Shown here piece by piece: positions 52,180-62,159 of a stretch of 64,000 bases of DNA; position 1 is the stretch's first letter, and each line of letters opens with the position of its first letter. The stretch covers positions 249,521 through 313,520 of the forward strand of contig NZ_BDHH01000004.1 in the NCBI RefSeq assembly GCF_001748365.1. Direction: 5' to 3'. Both the position numbers and the translations under genes were made by a program. Under the pieces are notes generated by a model, which did no database searches, was not told the origin of the DNA, and saw nothing but the letters and a program-made list of their open reading frames with translations. Source of the DNA: Fusibacter sp. 3D3 (GTDB lineage: Bacteria; Bacillota; Clostridia; Peptostreptococcales; Acidaminobacteraceae).

Positions 52180-53404
52180 AGAGCTCCTTTAACAGTTGCA
52201 CGCTATGTTCACGTTTTACGGAATTGTCCATGGTTTTAAGAGATTCAAGCGGTTTTTTAATCATCTTCTTGAGCGCGGATTCCAAGTGCTTGTCTAGGAA
52301 TAATTTTAAATCTCCATCGCTTAGATCCATTTTACGGGATAAAATTTCAATGGTCTGCTCCTTAATTTCATCGATGGAATTGTTCCAAGACTTTAAAAGA
52401 TCGTCCACTTTTGTGGCTTCAATCCACTTTAAACATTCATTTGATTTGTCAAAAATGAGATTATCGACTTGCTTAACAAGCGTTTGTCTCTTGTGGTAGT
52501 TTTCATCAGAGACTTCTTTTAACGCATCCACATCCCATGCGGTGATTTCAGGCATTTCATAAACGCTTTGTTCACAGTCTCTAGGCAAGGCAAGGTCCAC
52601 GATCACAGGATTCACGGTTTTGAAATTTAAAAACGACTTGCGAATCACGGGATGCGGTGCAGCTGTTGAAGAAATAATGAGATGACTTTTATTGATGGCA
52701 TCATAGCGATCATCAAAGGGTACGATCATAATTTTATCGTGATCTAATATTTCTTGTGGCAGTTTTTCAGGATTTCTAACAGCAATGTAAATGGTTTTAA
52801 AAGGACTCTCGAAGAGGTATTTTATCGCAAGGCCACCCATTTTGCCCAACCCGACCATGGTGATAATAGTGTCTTCGGTAAAGGTCATAGCCGACTTGGC
52901 TTTTTTGATCCCAATATAGCTGAGGGATAGGGGTGTTTCGGATATTTTCAGTTCTGTTTTGATGCGTTTTGAGAAAGACACCGCTTCTCTAAAGAGCTTG
53001 TTGAGTATTTTACCACTGCAGAGGCAGTCAGAAGAAAGCGTCAATGCATTCTTGGTTTGTCCAAGGATTTGATCTTCGCCTAAAACGGCAGAGTCAAGGC
53101 CCGAGGAGACTTTAAAAAGGTGTTCGATCACATGAAAGCCTGATTTTTGATAGAAATTTGCCGTCATTTTAAAATTGTTTCTAAGATGTTTGAGAATTTT
53201 TTGCTCCATTGGCTCAAATTGATCCATTTGTGTGACATAGTAGATCTCAAATCGACCACAAGTGCCAAGGACAACCGTTTCAACTGTACCAAGCTCTATA
53301 ATAGTTCGCATTAACTCAATCTTTTGAGCATCTGTCAGCGCTATTTTTTCTCTTTCTGCTATAGAAGCAGAGTGATGATTTAAGCCAATGATCCCGATTT
53401 GCAT
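52166..53404 (-). CDS. hemA: Glutamyl-tRNA reductase
   Basis: A 412-residue enzyme. The catalytic cysteine is Cys49 in VLGTCGRFEIYY, SSGLDSAVLGEDQILGQ is the conserved substrate region, and VGLGKMGGLAIKYL the NADPH loop. It reduces glutamyl-tRNA to glutamate-1-semialdehyde, committing glutamate to tetrapyrroles. AGGAGG precedes the ATG. The usual STCNR reads GTCGR, a minor variant. It follows cobK by 16 bases. Confidence 0.96.
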   Translation of the reverse strand: MQIGIIGLNHHSASIAEREKIALTDAQKIELMRTIIELGTVETVVLGTCGRFEIYYVTQMDQFEPMEQKILKHLRNNFKMTANFYQKSGFHVIEHLFKVSSGLDSAVLGEDQILGQTKNALTLSSDCLCSGKILNKLFREAVSFSKRIKTELKISETPLSLSYIGIKKAKSAMTFTEDTIITMVGLGKMGGLAIKYLFESPFKTIYIAVRNPEKLPQEILDHDKIMIVPFDDRYDAINKSHLIISSTAAPHPVIRKSFLNFKTVNPVIVDLALPRDCEQSVYEMPEITAWDVDALKEVSDENYHKRQTLVKQVDNLIFDKSNECLKWIEATKVDDLLKSWNNSIDEIKEQTIEILSRKMDLSDGDLKLFLDKHLESALKKMIKKPLESLKTMDNSVKREHSVQLLKELYGYD

Positions 53405-53420
53405 AGTAACCTCCTAAAGA

Positions 53421-54200
53421 TCAGTGTTTCAGCCCATTATGGATAACAAATTTTAATGTTTTGAGTTTAGTTTCAAGTGTGGTTAAATCGCCACAACTGT
53501 CATTGTCATTAGTGACAACCGGTTGAATACATATTGGTGTTACATCAACCCCTTCAAGTGAAGCGATATTTTGCTTATAGGCACTTCCAGCGCCAGAATT
53601 TTTAAAGACGAAGTAATCAATTTCAAAGTCTTTAAATAGGGTCTGATTTAAAGCGATGGAACAAGGTGCTTTTATAGCCACAATATGACCCGCAGGTATT
53701 TGTTCATCTAGACAAATTTTTAACGATTCCAGTGAGGGCATAATTCTAAAGTAGAGCTGACTGACATCAAAGGCTGCTTTCCACTCTCGAATGTGTTTTA
53801 TACCTGTAATGAGGATATGCGTCTTTTCATTGGCGTGATTTTTAACGTGAGTGATCGCCTGTGTCATACTTTCAAAAGTAGGGAGCTCAACTTCTATATC
53901 GACGGCTCTTTGATAAAGGATATAAGGCAAGTTCATTTTATGAGCTACTGAACTTGCCATGGCCTTAACCAAACTGGCATGTGGATGCGTGGCATCGATG
54001 ATGAGCTCTATTCTATTTTGAGTGATATAAGCTTCTAAAGTATCTGGTTCAAACCGAGTGATCAAACACTCGGTTGAAAGATGTCCATAGAGTTTGGCGC
54101 CAAAATCGGTGGTGACAGACAAGACATGTTTTAAACCCATCTGATTTAAGAGCGTACAAACTTCAGTGGTCTCATGTGTGCCGCCGAGTACTAAAATCAT
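53421..54200 (-). CDS. cbiJ: Precorrin-6A / cobalt-precorrin-6A reductase
   Basis: A 259-residue protein starting MILVLGGTHETTEVCTLLN, the family's Rossmann-like start. IIDATHPHASLVKAMA and LPYILYQR are also characteristic. It reduces the macrocycle double bond using NADPH. Its ATG overlaps the cbiH stop by four bases. GAGG lies ten bases upstream. Confidence 0.92.
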   Translation of the reverse strand: MILVLGGTHETTEVCTLLNQMGLKHVLSVTTDFGAKLYGHLSTECLITRFEPDTLEAYITQNRIELIIDATHPHASLVKAMASSVAHKMNLPYILYQRAVDIEVELPTFESMTQAITHVKNHANEKTHILITGIKHIREWKAAFDVSQLYFRIMPSLESLKICLDEQIPAGHIVAIKAPCSIALNQTLFKDFEIDYFVFKNSGAGSAYKQNIASLEGVDVTPICIQPVVTNDNDSCGDLTTLETKLKTLKFVIHNGLKH

Positions 54201-54913
54201 ACGTGATAACCTCTTGGGGTCACCATTTTACCGTGGATGACTTTAGTGGCTTGGTTCCCCACGATGACCATAGAAGTCATGTCTATGAGATCGTAGTCCA
54301 CTTCATCAATTTTGAAAATGTAAGAAGCTTCTTCTTCACGGCTTGCATCTTTCACAACACCCACTAAGATGTGCTCACCTTGAATGGCTTTAATATGGTC
54401 GAGCGCTACCTTTATATGATCTTTTCGGCCATGGCTCTTTGGATTGTAAAAACAGATGACGAAATCGCCATGAGCGGCGTGCTTTACACGGTCCATGATG
54501 AGGTCATAAGGGGTCAATAAATCGCTTAAGCTGATGTGGCAATAATCATGCATTAGGGGGGCACCTAAGCAAGCGGCACTTGCACTTGAAGCGGTGATGC
54601 CTGGAATGACTTTGATGACATCATCTGCGTTTGCCAGTTCATAAATGAGGCCTGCCATACCATAAACCCCAGCATCACCACTACTGATCACAGAGACTGT
54701 TTTACCTGTTCTGGAGAGTTCTATAGCTTCCCTGCAGCGTTCGACTTCTCCACGCATGCCGTTGCTCACGACTTCTTGCTTGGTCAATAATGATTCTATG
54801 AGTTTAATGTAAGTTTTATAACCCACAATGATATCGGAATGGTTAATTGCAATTTTGGCTTCTTCTGACATTTTTTCAATTGCGCCTGGGCCAATGCCAA
54901 TGACATATATCAT
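54197..54913 (-). CDS. cbiH: Cobalt-precorrin-3B C17-methyltransferase
   Basis: A 238-residue tetrapyrrole methylase. VIGIGPGAIEKMSEEA, VISSGDAGVYGMAG and PGITASSASAACLGAP are typical of CbiH/CobJ. It methylates C17 and drives ring contraction in the anaerobic pathway. GGGAGG precedes the ATG. It overlaps cbiG and cbiJ by four bases at each end. Confidence 0.93.
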   Translation of the reverse strand: MIYVIGIGPGAIEKMSEEAKIAINHSDIIVGYKTYIKLIESLLTKQEVVSNGMRGEVERCREAIELSRTGKTVSVISSGDAGVYGMAGLIYELANADDVIKVIPGITASSASAACLGAPLMHDYCHISLSDLLTPYDLIMDRVKHAAHGDFVICFYNPKSHGRKDHIKVALDHIKAIQGEHILVGVVKDASREEEASYIFKIDEVDYDLIDMTSMVIVGNQATKVIHGKMVTPRGYHV

Positions 54914-56052
54914 AATTCAATCCTCCCAAAGGAAAAAGTACATTTTTCTTTTTTAAATGGTTTAAAAGTGAGTTCGTCTTCACAGAGTATATAGGCTGAA
55001 GGTCCTGCAATTGCACGTATGCCTGTTGTTTTCTCAACAAAATCGGAACCTTCAAAGAACTTTGTAAAAGGCGCTAACTGCGCTGTGCTATGTGTTAAAA
55101 AAGGCACTTCAAGCGCCTCAGAAAGTATTAATAAACAATTTTCATTTGCCTTTAAAGCGATGGAACTGAGCACACCAATGGCCTGTATTGAAAACCCATC
55201 GGTGCTTAGTGCTTCTAAAAGCTGCCTGAAATAATCTTCAAAAGGCAGTTCTTTTCGGCAGCCTGTACCAACGACTAAAGAGTGGCTATAGAAAATAGAG
55301 CAGTCATCATCATAGAGCGGATTTATCCACAGCTCTGGTTTTCGAAGGGTTATTATGACTTTAGGGCCGATATGTTCGAAGAATGCACTGGATTCTTCAT
55401 AGATAGTGACGGCATTACTTTCATAAGGTTTTGAAATTCGGAGCATGGGATCCAATAAGAGACCAATCATCTGATTATCCGCCAATGCTGCATTTAAAAC
55501 TTTTATGGCATGTCTATTCTTTTCCAGATTAATTTTGAAAAAAGACATCACTTCTTCAAAGCCCTGAACACCTCTTATATCCGTTGCAGTGGTAATCACG
55601 GGCGTCGTTTGATAAGAACGCTTTAAACACTCAGAAAATAGAGTTGTATAAGCATTGGCTTTGCCAATATGTCCTGAAAGTAGACTAATGGCAAAACGTG
55701 CATGATCATCGAGGACAATACATGCAGGGTCTTTGAGTTTATCCTTGATGTGAGGTGCGAGCATTCGCACGGCAATGCCCACAGCGCAAGTAAAAACCAA
55801 AATCGTCTGATTTTGAATTTCATAGGCCGAATGTGAGGCAAGTGCTATGTTTTCGAATGTCTGATCGACCGCTTTTCCTAATCCGCCTAGCGCTTTTAAC
55901 TCAATAGGCGAATAGACTTTATAAGTGGGCTGAAAAGTATCGTCACAATCCTCAAAATGAAGCTTGAGACTGACTTCTAAAGCCGTCGTCACTTGATGCC
56001 CCTTTTCAGTTAAGGCAAAAAAGACAAAATGAGGTTTATGGTCTAAATTCAT
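54910..56052 (-). CDS. cbiG: Cobalt-precorrin-5A hydrolase
   Basis: A 380-residue protein. [15 protein letters not shown] and [20 protein letters not shown] belong to the N-terminal CbiG domain; VVGTGCRKE belongs to the C-terminal domain. It opens the delta-lactone and releases acetaldehyde (C2 unit). I start at MNLDHKPHF with AAGGA eight bases upstream; a longer upstream frame lacks support. It overlaps the cbiF end by 17 bases. Confidence 0.92.
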   Translation of the reverse strand: MNLDHKPHFVFFALTEKGHQVTTALEVSLKLHFEDCDDTFQPTYKVYSPIELKALGGLGKAVDQTFENIALASHSAYEIQNQTILVFTCAVGIAVRMLAPHIKDKLKDPACIVLDDHARFAISLLSGHIGKANAYTTLFSECLKRSYQTTPVITTATDIRGVQGFEEVMSFFKINLEKNRHAIKVLNAALADNQMIGLLLDPMLRISKPYESNAVTIYEESSAFFEHIGPKVIITLRKPELWINPLYDDDCSIFYSHSLVVGTGCRKELPFEDYFRQLLEALSTDGFSIQAIGVLSSIALKANENCLLILSEALEVPFLTHSTAQLAPFTKFFEGSDFVEKTTGIRAIAGPSAYILCEDELTFKPFKKEKCTFSFGRIEL

Positions 56053-56785
56053 GTTTGAAATCCTTGTCGTAGAGTTTTGAATCGTTATAAGCATTTCCAA
56101 GACATTCGCCGACGATGATCAAGGCCGTTTTTGTGATGCCTGCTTCTCTAACTTTCTCTGAGATGTTTCGTAGTGTACCACGTACAATAAGTTGTTCTGG
56201 CCATGTGGCTTTGTAGATCACGGCAACGGGTGTGGTCATGGGATAGCCACCGATGTGGAGTTCCTTGGTGACCTCTTCAAGCATGCCTGTGGATAAGAAA
56301 ATCGCCATAGAGGTTTGATGAGAAGCTAAAGCTCTAAGCGCTTCCTTTTCAGGGACGGGTGTGCGGCCTTCCATTCTCGTGATGATAACGCTTTGTGAAA
56401 TTTCTGGCACGGTGTATTCGATTTCAAGTGCAGAGGCTGCGCCTAAAAAACTGCTTACACCTGGGATCAGTTCATATTCGATATTAAGGGGTGCAAGTCT
56501 TTCAATTTGTTCTCTCAATGAACCGTAGATTGAAAAATCGCCAGTGTGTAATCTCACGACTTTTTTACCTGCTTTGGTGCCCTTTTCACAAACGTCAATG
56601 ATTTCTTCTAGGTTCATAGTGGCACTGTTGTGAATCACACATTGAGGGGTGCAATAGTCAAGCAGTGCGGGATTCACAAGTGATCCTGCATAGATCACGA
56701 TATCTGCTGTGGCAAGTGCTCTTTGTCCTTTAACAGTGATGAGCTCTGGATCTCCTGGGCCTGCGCCCACAAAATATACTTTCAT
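56036..56785 (-). CDS. cbiF: Cobalt-precorrin-4 C11-methyltransferase
   Basis: A 249-residue methylase starting [38 protein letters not shown] and [17 protein letters not shown] identify CbiF/CobM. I use the ATG that overlaps the cbiL stop as ATGA, because this gives the family N-terminus; an ATG three codons earlier is possible. It transfers methyl from SAM to C11. Confidence 0.94.
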   Translation of the reverse strand: MKVYFVGAGPGDPELITVKGQRALATADIVIYAGSLVNPALLDYCTPQCVIHNSATMNLEEIIDVCEKGTKAGKKVVRLHTGDFSIYGSLREQIERLAPLNIEYELIPGVSSFLGAASALEIEYTVPEISQSVIITRMEGRTPVPEKEALRALASHQTSMAIFLSTGMLEEVTKELHIGGYPMTTPVAVIYKATWPEQLIVRGTLRNISEKVREAGITKTALIIVGECLGNAYNDSKLYDKDFKHEFRP

Positions 56786-57483
56786 TTTTGCCATCCTTTA
56801 TTAATGAGTATTGTCGTAAAATAGCTAATATCTTCAAAGTTGACAGTCTCAAGATTGTCATATATTTTTTCATTGGGTTTAGAAAAATCACTGACAGCGA
56901 CCGCATCTTTGATGAGATCGTGTTTCATAAGCAGTGATTTGATGATATCGAAATTGCGATAGACTTTCATAAGCACTATAGATTGGTGCGTCATGAGTTG
57001 ATGTTCAAGATCCGATAAATCTTCGGTGCAAGGGTATATGAGCAGGGGGGTATCACCTTCAACAAGTGGTCGATTAAAGCCAGATGCCATGGCACTGTAT
57101 GAAGATAGTCCCCCAATGGTTTCTATTTTAATGTCATCTTTTAATCTTTTGAGCAAATAGATGTAAGTACTGTAGAGCATGGGATCACCCAGTGTGACGA
57201 AGCCTACAGATTTCCCTGAATTCACGAGCATTTTAATTTCTGCTGCTATTGGATCGATGGCAGCGTCCATTTCTTTTTGATCGGCAGTCATTGGGAAATG
57301 TCTTGCGATGATTTCCACGGTTGAAGGCAGATGAGGAGACGCGATGATATGCGCTTCACTCTGGCCGCCTTTTCGGCCTTGAGGCACTACGAGAATATCC
57401 AGCGCTTTAAGGCGGTTAACGGCTTTTAAGGTGAGTAACTCTGGATCTCCAGGGCCAACACCGATACCATAAAATTTAGACAT
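56782..57483 (-). CDS. cbiL: Cobalt-precorrin-2 C20-methyltransferase
   Basis: A 233-residue methylase with [36 protein letters not shown] and a [16 protein letters not shown] loop, features of CbiL/CobI. It adds methyl at C20, the first specific step after cobalt insertion. The ATG follows GGAGG within the end of cbiT. Confidence 0.94.
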   Translation of the reverse strand: MSKFYGIGVGPGDPELLTLKAVNRLKALDILVVPQGRKGGQSEAHIIASPHLPSTVEIIARHFPMTADQKEMDAAIDPIAAEIKMLVNSGKSVGFVTLGDPMLYSTYIYLLKRLKDDIKIETIGGLSSYSAMASGFNRPLVEGDTPLLIYPCTEDLSDLEHQLMTHQSIVLMKVYRNFDIIKSLLMKHDLIKDAVAVSDFSKPNEKIYDNLETVNFEDISYFTTILINKGWQK

Positions 57484-58054
57484 TTTTACCTCCATAAGTG
57501 CATTTGATTACATAGCATGGATTGAGTGGTGCAAAGTAATGATATCTGCCAAGGGGTTCAAGGCGACTGGCTTGAATCATAGAACCTTCCAGCTGAGAGT
57601 ATTGTTCATGCGATTCTAAATAGGACATAATCGCATTTAAGCTTTCCAGTGTGATCACAGAAAACACCACAATGGTTCCCGCTTCCATGTGGCTTTTTTC
57701 AAGCCATGTCATGATCTCGGTGAGGTTTGAACCAGAACCGCCGATATAGACTCTGTCGTATTTTTTAGAAGGCAGGTGTTCAAGGGGTGCTTTTCCAAGT
57801 ATGGCAGTCACAGTCGTCAGTGCATGATTCTGTGCATTTTCTTCTATGAGCTTAATACCACTTTCAGTCATTTCAATGGCATCCACGGTGAGATGTGGAA
57901 ACTGCTTTGCGATTTGAACGCTTACAGAACCTGTACCCGCACCGATGTCCAGTACATAAGAAGCTTCTTCACATTCAAGATAACTGATAATGGTATTTCG
58001 AATTTCCATTTTAGTCATGGGGTTTTTGCCCCTTACAAAGTTATTATCTTTCAT
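57476..58054 (-). CDS. cbiT: Cobalt-precorrin-6B C15-methyltransferase (decarboxylating)
   Basis: A 192-residue class I SAM methyltransferase: VLDIGAGTGSVSVQIA, VYIGGSGSNLTEIM. CbiT methylates C15 and decarboxylates the C12 acetate; here it is separate from CbiE rather than fused as CobL. No strong ribosome site precedes the ATG, which overlaps cbiE by 11 bases, so translation is probably coupled. Confidence 0.93.
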   Translation of the reverse strand: MKDNNFVRGKNPMTKMEIRNTIISYLECEEASYVLDIGAGTGSVSVQIAKQFPHLTVDAIEMTESGIKLIEENAQNHALTTVTAILGKAPLEHLPSKKYDRVYIGGSGSNLTEIMTWLEKSHMEAGTIVVFSVITLESLNAIMSYLESHEQYSQLEGSMIQASRLEPLGRYHYFAPLNPCYVIKCTYGGKNV

Positions 58055-58658
58055 AATCTATGATCACCACATTCATTTCATAATCTCTATTTTCCACATC
58101 ACTTGCGCGTAAAGTTGTGATGATTTCATTTTCATAAGAGAGCGATTCCCCAATGATCATCATGGGATTTTTGCCTTGTTCTAAGATGCATTTTGCGATT
58201 TCATAGGGCGTGTGTGTGTTATCCGTTAAAAGGCAAAGTCGTTTATAGGCGATCAGTTCATGCGCATCAAGTGTCCTGCCATGTAGACTGGTGAGGAAGA
58301 TATCATGCATGGGATAACCTGTTTTTGAAAAAAGAATTTGATAACTGCCAATACCGTTTACGATTTCGATGGCCACGTCTTTAAAAGTGCGGAATCCCCA
58401 TTGGCTAATGCCATAAAAGCTAGGGTCTCCAGATGCTACAAGCGCTACATGATCATGTGCTTTAAGGGCATTATGCATCAATTCTTCCAGATGAGAAAGT
58501 TTGCCGTTATAAACAAGCAGAGTGCCGTAACTGAAAGGCGCTATGGTTTCGAGTTGCCTTTGTGTACCGATAACACAGGGACTTTTTGAGAGGGCAACCA
58601 AGCACTGTTGCGTTAAATACTTTGAATCACCAGGGCCTATGCCGATAATTTTAATCAT
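58044..58658 (-). CDS. cbiE: Cobalt-precorrin-7 C5-methyltransferase
   Basis: A 204-residue methylase with IIGIGPGDSKYLTQQC, LVASGDPSFYGISQWG and SLHGRTLDAH, matching CbiE. It methylates C5. AGGAG precedes the ATG inside the cbiD end; it overlaps cbiD by eight bases. Confidence 0.93.
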   Translation of the reverse strand: MIKIIGIGPGDSKYLTQQCLVALSKSPCVIGTQRQLETIAPFSYGTLLVYNGKLSHLEELMHNALKAHDHVALVASGDPSFYGISQWGFRTFKDVAIEIVNGIGSYQILFSKTGYPMHDIFLTSLHGRTLDAHELIAYKRLCLLTDNTHTPYEIAKCILEQGKNPMMIIGESLSYENEIITTLRASDVENRDYEMNVVIIDYER

Positions 58659-59808
58659 GTGTATCTCCTAACACTCTGCTTTTCATATCATACATGATAA
58701 TGTCTATTTGAGCTGCATCATGGATATAGACTTCGCATTTAGATTTTGCTCTTTGGGTCAACGTTTGGAAGCTTTTTAAATAAACAGTCTCATATAAGAG
58801 ATCGGAAATTTCATCTGTTGTATTGGCGTTAAAGCAAGCCTCGATTAGCTCAAGTGGTGCGCGGTCAAGTGCAAGTTGACAGCAGATGATTTCAGATTTC
58901 GCATCTGCCACTTTGGAATGTGTGTTAAAGATGCCACCGGCGATTTTAACGAGTTTCCCCACATGTCCAACGAGCAGAATTTTTTTAAAACCAAGCGAGA
59001 CTGCCGATTGAAGTGAAAATCCAACAAAGTTACTCATTTGAACGATTTGATCACGGTTTATATTCAAATTGTGTTTGTTCAGTGCATTAAAGCAAAAATT
59101 TTCACCATGCTTCCCAGGGACTAAGACTAATAGGTCGGGACATAGTGTATATTTCTGCTTTATTTCTGCATGAATAGAAGCCATAAAAGCATCTTCACTC
59201 ATGGGCTTTACGATACCGGTTGTGCCGATGATGGAAATGCCGCCTTGTACCCCTAGACGTTCATTAAAGGTTTTCTTAGAAATTTCAAGGCCTTCTGGCA
59301 CACGAATGAGGACTTCTACGCCGAGATGATTTGGTTTTATAGCATTTAAATTATCTTTGAGCATCTGAAGTGGTGTTGGATTGATCGCAGCACTGCCTAC
59401 AGGACATTGAAGCCCTGGTTTTGTGACTCTGCCAACACCTTCGCCGCCCTCTATTTTGATATAATTAAATGTTTTGATAAGTTTAACATCTGCGATAATC
59501 TCTAAACCGCTGGTGACATCGTAATCATCGCCTGCGTCTTTGATGATCGTACAGGAACAAGAGTCTTTTTCATGAAGGACAATGTCAGCAATAGGCAAGG
59601 TGAGTGATGTGCCTTCCGTGTTTAAGATTTCAATACCTTCATTGAGTAAGCGCGTTTTTTGATCTGGCGAGAGCATCACTAAAAGTGCCGCCTTTGCAGC
59701 AGCAGTGGCACATGCGCCGGTGGTATAACCCATTTTTAGGCGTTTACCTTCTGAACTCAACACGCGATCAGTTGTTTTTGTAAAATCAATTTTAGAGGGT
59801 GTGTTCAT
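58651..59808 (-). CDS. cbiD: Cobalt-precorrin-5B C1-methyltransferase
   Basis: A 385-residue protein. The opening KMGYTTGACATAAAKAAL is diagnostic of CbiD; GGEGVGRVTKPGLQCPVG and GTTGIVKPMSEDAF are further family blocks. It methylates C1 and is not related to the other methylases. The ribosome site is weak. Three bases separate it from cbiC. Confidence 0.94.
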   Translation of the reverse strand: MNTPSKIDFTKTTDRVLSSEGKRLKMGYTTGACATAAAKAALLVMLSPDQKTRLLNEGIEILNTEGTSLTLPIADIVLHEKDSCSCTIIKDAGDDYDVTSGLEIIADVKLIKTFNYIKIEGGEGVGRVTKPGLQCPVGSAAINPTPLQMLKDNLNAIKPNHLGVEVLIRVPEGLEISKKTFNERLGVQGGISIIGTTGIVKPMSEDAFMASIHAEIKQKYTLCPDLLVLVPGKHGENFCFNALNKHNLNINRDQIVQMSNFVGFSLQSAVSLGFKKILLVGHVGKLVKIAGGIFNTHSKVADAKSEIICCQLALDRAPLELIEACFNANTTDEISDLLYETVYLKSFQTLTQRAKSKCEVYIHDAAQIDIIMYDMKSRVLGDTHD

Positions 59809-59811
59809 TTT

Positions 59812-60474
59812 CTACGCTCTTTCTTTAAAATGGTAGATCAGTGCGTTGACAATGGATGCAGCTACATTACTGCCGCCTTTTCTGCCAAGGGCGGTTATGC
59901 AAGGAATCGTGGAATTGTAAAGTGCAAGTTTAGATTCTTCAGCACCTACGAAACCCACCGGCACACCGATAATACCGATTAGACTTTCCTTGAATTCATC
60001 TTGAAGATCAAGAACTTGGAAAATAGCTGTGGGCGCATTTCCAAATACAAATATTTTTTTGCCCGGTTCTTTAAGCGCCAACTGAATAGAGGCCATCGAA
60101 CGCGTGATGCCTTGTGCTTTGGCGAGTGTCTGAGCTTCCTCATTTGCAACGAAGCACTTGAGTTGCCAGCCTGTTTGATTAAAAGCTGTTTTATTGATGC
60201 CTGAAAGCACCATGTTGGTGTCTGTATAAACCGTTACATGTGCTGAGTTTTCATTTGCAATCACCTGTGAAAACGCAGTTATAAAATCATCTTCAATTTT
60301 GAGATTGTCTAAATAGTCAAAATCCGCACTGGTGTGAATGACACGCCTATAGATGTTTTGAATGAGCGGATCACCAGAAGGATAGATTTTAGAAGCGCTC
60401 GCAATGATACCATCTATGATTTCGAAGCTTTCGCGCTCTATGCCCATAGGGTCCTTTTTGTATTCAAATTTCAT
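59812..60474 (-). CDS. cbiC: Cobalt-precorrin-8 methylmutase
   Basis: A 220-residue enzyme. HTSADFDYLDNL, VYTDTNMVLSGI, NAPTAIFQVLDL and GVPVGFVGAEESK identify CbiC/CobH. The active histidine lies in the VIHTSADFDY segment. It moves a methyl from C11 to C12 to give cobyrinic acid. The ATG overlaps the cbiX stop by four bases. Confidence 0.95.
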   Translation of the reverse strand: MKFEYKKDPMGIERESFEIIDGIIASASKIYPSGDPLIQNIYRRVIHTSADFDYLDNLKIEDDFITAFSQVIANENSAHVTVYTDTNMVLSGINKTAFNQTGWQLKCFVANEEAQTLAKAQGITRSMASIQLALKEPGKKIFVFGNAPTAIFQVLDLQDEFKESLIGIIGVPVGFVGAEESKLALYNSTIPCITALGRKGGSNVAASIVNALIYHFKERA

Positions 60475-60833
60475 AAGCTGACTCTTTCAATAATGAGCTC
60501 AAGGACTTTTTCATCGTAGCCGATATTTTCAAGGAAAGTGATTTGAAGTTCTGGATACTCAGCTCTAATGGCATCTAGTACTTCTGGAATGTCTTCCTTT
60601 ATATGATTGCCATTGAATATGAAAAAAGGGAAAGCTTTTATGTTTCTGACGCCTGATTCATAGAGAGACTTAACCACCTCTTCAATAGAAGGATTCATCA
60701 ATTGAAGATAACAATATTCAATTTGAGTATCAGGCATTTTAGCGACTAACGCCTGTTGATATTTTTTCATAATATCATCGGTTTCTTTTACTTTGCTTCC
60801 GTGAGCAATGATTAAAACAGCATTTTTCTTCAT
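60471..60833 (-). CDS. cbiX: Sirohydrochlorin cobaltochelatase, short form
   Basis: A 120-residue single-domain chelatase (CbiX-S). VLIIAHGSKVKETDD holds the first metal histidine and PFFIFNGNHIKEDIPEV the second. It inserts Co2+ into sirohydrochlorin early, so the operon follows the anaerobic route. I start at the ATG of MKKNAVL after GGGAG. It is the first gene downstream of the riboswitch. Confidence 0.92.
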   Translation of the reverse strand: MKKNAVLIIAHGSKVKETDDIMKKYQQALVAKMPDTQIEYCYLQLMNPSIEEVVKSLYESGVRNIKAFPFFIFNGNHIKEDIPEVLDAIRAEYPELQITFLENIGYDEKVLELIIERVSL

Positions 60834-60860
60834 CTTTTCATACTCCCTTATTTTTAAATT

Positions 60861-60886
60861 AAAAAAGCACACCAGAAGAGGTGTGC
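60861..60886 (-). terminator. Riboswitch-controlled intrinsic terminator
   Basis: GCACACC/GGTGTGC with a TCTTCT loop and six Ts on the minus strand, between the aptamer and cbiX. It is the likely expression platform that stops transcription when B12 is bound. Confidence 0.8.
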
Positions 60887-60974
60887 GACTATGCTTGTTT
60901 TTGACTCATTTTACTGAGGCGAGCCAATGGAACATCACTAATGCGCAAACTTCCCTCCGAAGCTTTGATCATTC

Positions 60975-61130
60975 AATATCACTGGTAGGTCTCCTGGCTC
61001 GGGGATCACTCTACAGTTTCACCTTCCCATGAATTTATAATTCACAGTGGCTTTGAAACGTTGTACTCCCATACAGTAGCGGGGGCTGCTGAGGCTTTTA
61101 ACCTCTATTCCCTTTTATCCTATTTAAAGG
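60975..61130 (-). ncRNA. Cobalamin riboswitch
   Basis: Reading on the minus strand: GGTTAAAAGCCTC, then CAGCCCCCGCTACTGTA, GCCACTG, GGGAAGG, and the B12 box GAGCCAGGAGACCTACC. All are conserved cobalamin-riboswitch blocks in the right order. It controls the whole minus-strand cbi-hem operon. Sequence between it and the terminator (60890-60970) can form the alternative pairing. The region 61131-61385 beyond it is AT-rich intergenic sequence with no gene. Confidence 0.93.
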
Positions 61131-61385
61131 ACCAATAATAACATTTAGTTGTCAAATAGTTGTCGAAGTTTGCAAATTTATTCTGATAAAAAAATAACGC
61201 AAATGCAACCAACGACATCATATCATAAATAGCGCGAAAATGCCACCTCTTAATCGGGTAAAAAAACATGAATGAAAGTAAAAAAAGGTGTCCTATTTTG
61301 AATTAGTTTGATAGGATAGTTATAGAATTGATAAACTATTATGGTGATGTAAGTTTATATGTATATGGAAGAGAGTTGAGGTTTA

Positions 61386-62159
61386 ATGAGTATCAAATTT
61401 TACATGAATAAGGCATCAGGTATAGAGATTATTAGTATTGAGGCATCGAATGAACATTATAAAAGTCATAACCATACCTTACATTATGTGATTGGGTTTA
61501 TGGTGAAGGGAGAAATACGGCTTGAGAAGGGAACAAAGACCTATACGCTTGAAGCTCAAGATACATTTGTTATTGAGCCCGACCAAAAACATGCTATAAA
61601 GGCTTTAAAGTCTTTTACTCTAATTGCTTTTTCTATAGAAGAAACTTTTTTTAATACATATCCTGTGGAAGAGGCTAAAAAGATCGTTCATCAGATGAAA
61701 CAATGGCCAAAATTAATGGACTTGTTAATGAATGTCAATATGGAGCGGATTCTAAATCATATTGAAGCAATATATAGGTTGCAAAACACAAATCCAGCCA
61801 CCCATAAAAAGAGAGAACTGGATCATGTGAAGGTGCTTATTTGTGATCATGCAACAAAACCCTTGAGTCTTGATAATTTAGCTGAATCCGCATTTTTGAG
61901 CAAATTTCATTTCGTAAAAAAATTTAGCGCAGAATTTGGATTAACACCACACAATTTTAAGATTCAAAGGCAAATTCGAATGGCACAAAAGCAATTATTA
62001 GAGACAAAATCAATTTCTGAGGTGGCAGCTAATATGGGCTTTTTTGATCAAAGCCATTTCACAAAATACTTTAAGAAAATATTGAAGCTCACGCCGACAG
62101 ATTATAAGCATGCTTGTATAGAACTTGAAGTGCTAGATTCTAAACCAGAGCAGGCATAA
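61386..62159 (+). CDS. AraC-family regulator with cupin sensor domain
   Basis: A 257-residue regulator. The N-terminal domain is a cupin-like ligand pocket (HTLHYVIGFMVKGE ... FVIEPDQKHAIKAL). The C-terminal double helix-turn-helix has LDNLAESAFLSKFHFVKKF and VAANMGFFDQSHFTKYFKK, the standard AraC signature. GAGG precedes the ATG. It overlaps tail-to-tail with a cupin gene by 20 bases, which may be its target. The ligand is unknown. Confidence 0.9.
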   Translation: MSIKFYMNKASGIEIISIEASNEHYKSHNHTLHYVIGFMVKGEIRLEKGTKTYTLEAQDTFVIEPDQKHAIKALKSFTLIAFSIEETFFNTYPVEEAKKIVHQMKQWPKLMDLLMNVNMERILNHIEAIYRLQNTNPATHKKRELDHVKVLICDHATKPLSLDNLAESAFLSKFHFVKKFSAEFGLTPHNFKIQRQIRMAQKQLLETKSISEVAANMGFFDQSHFTKYFKKILKLTPTDYKHACIELEVLDSKPEQA

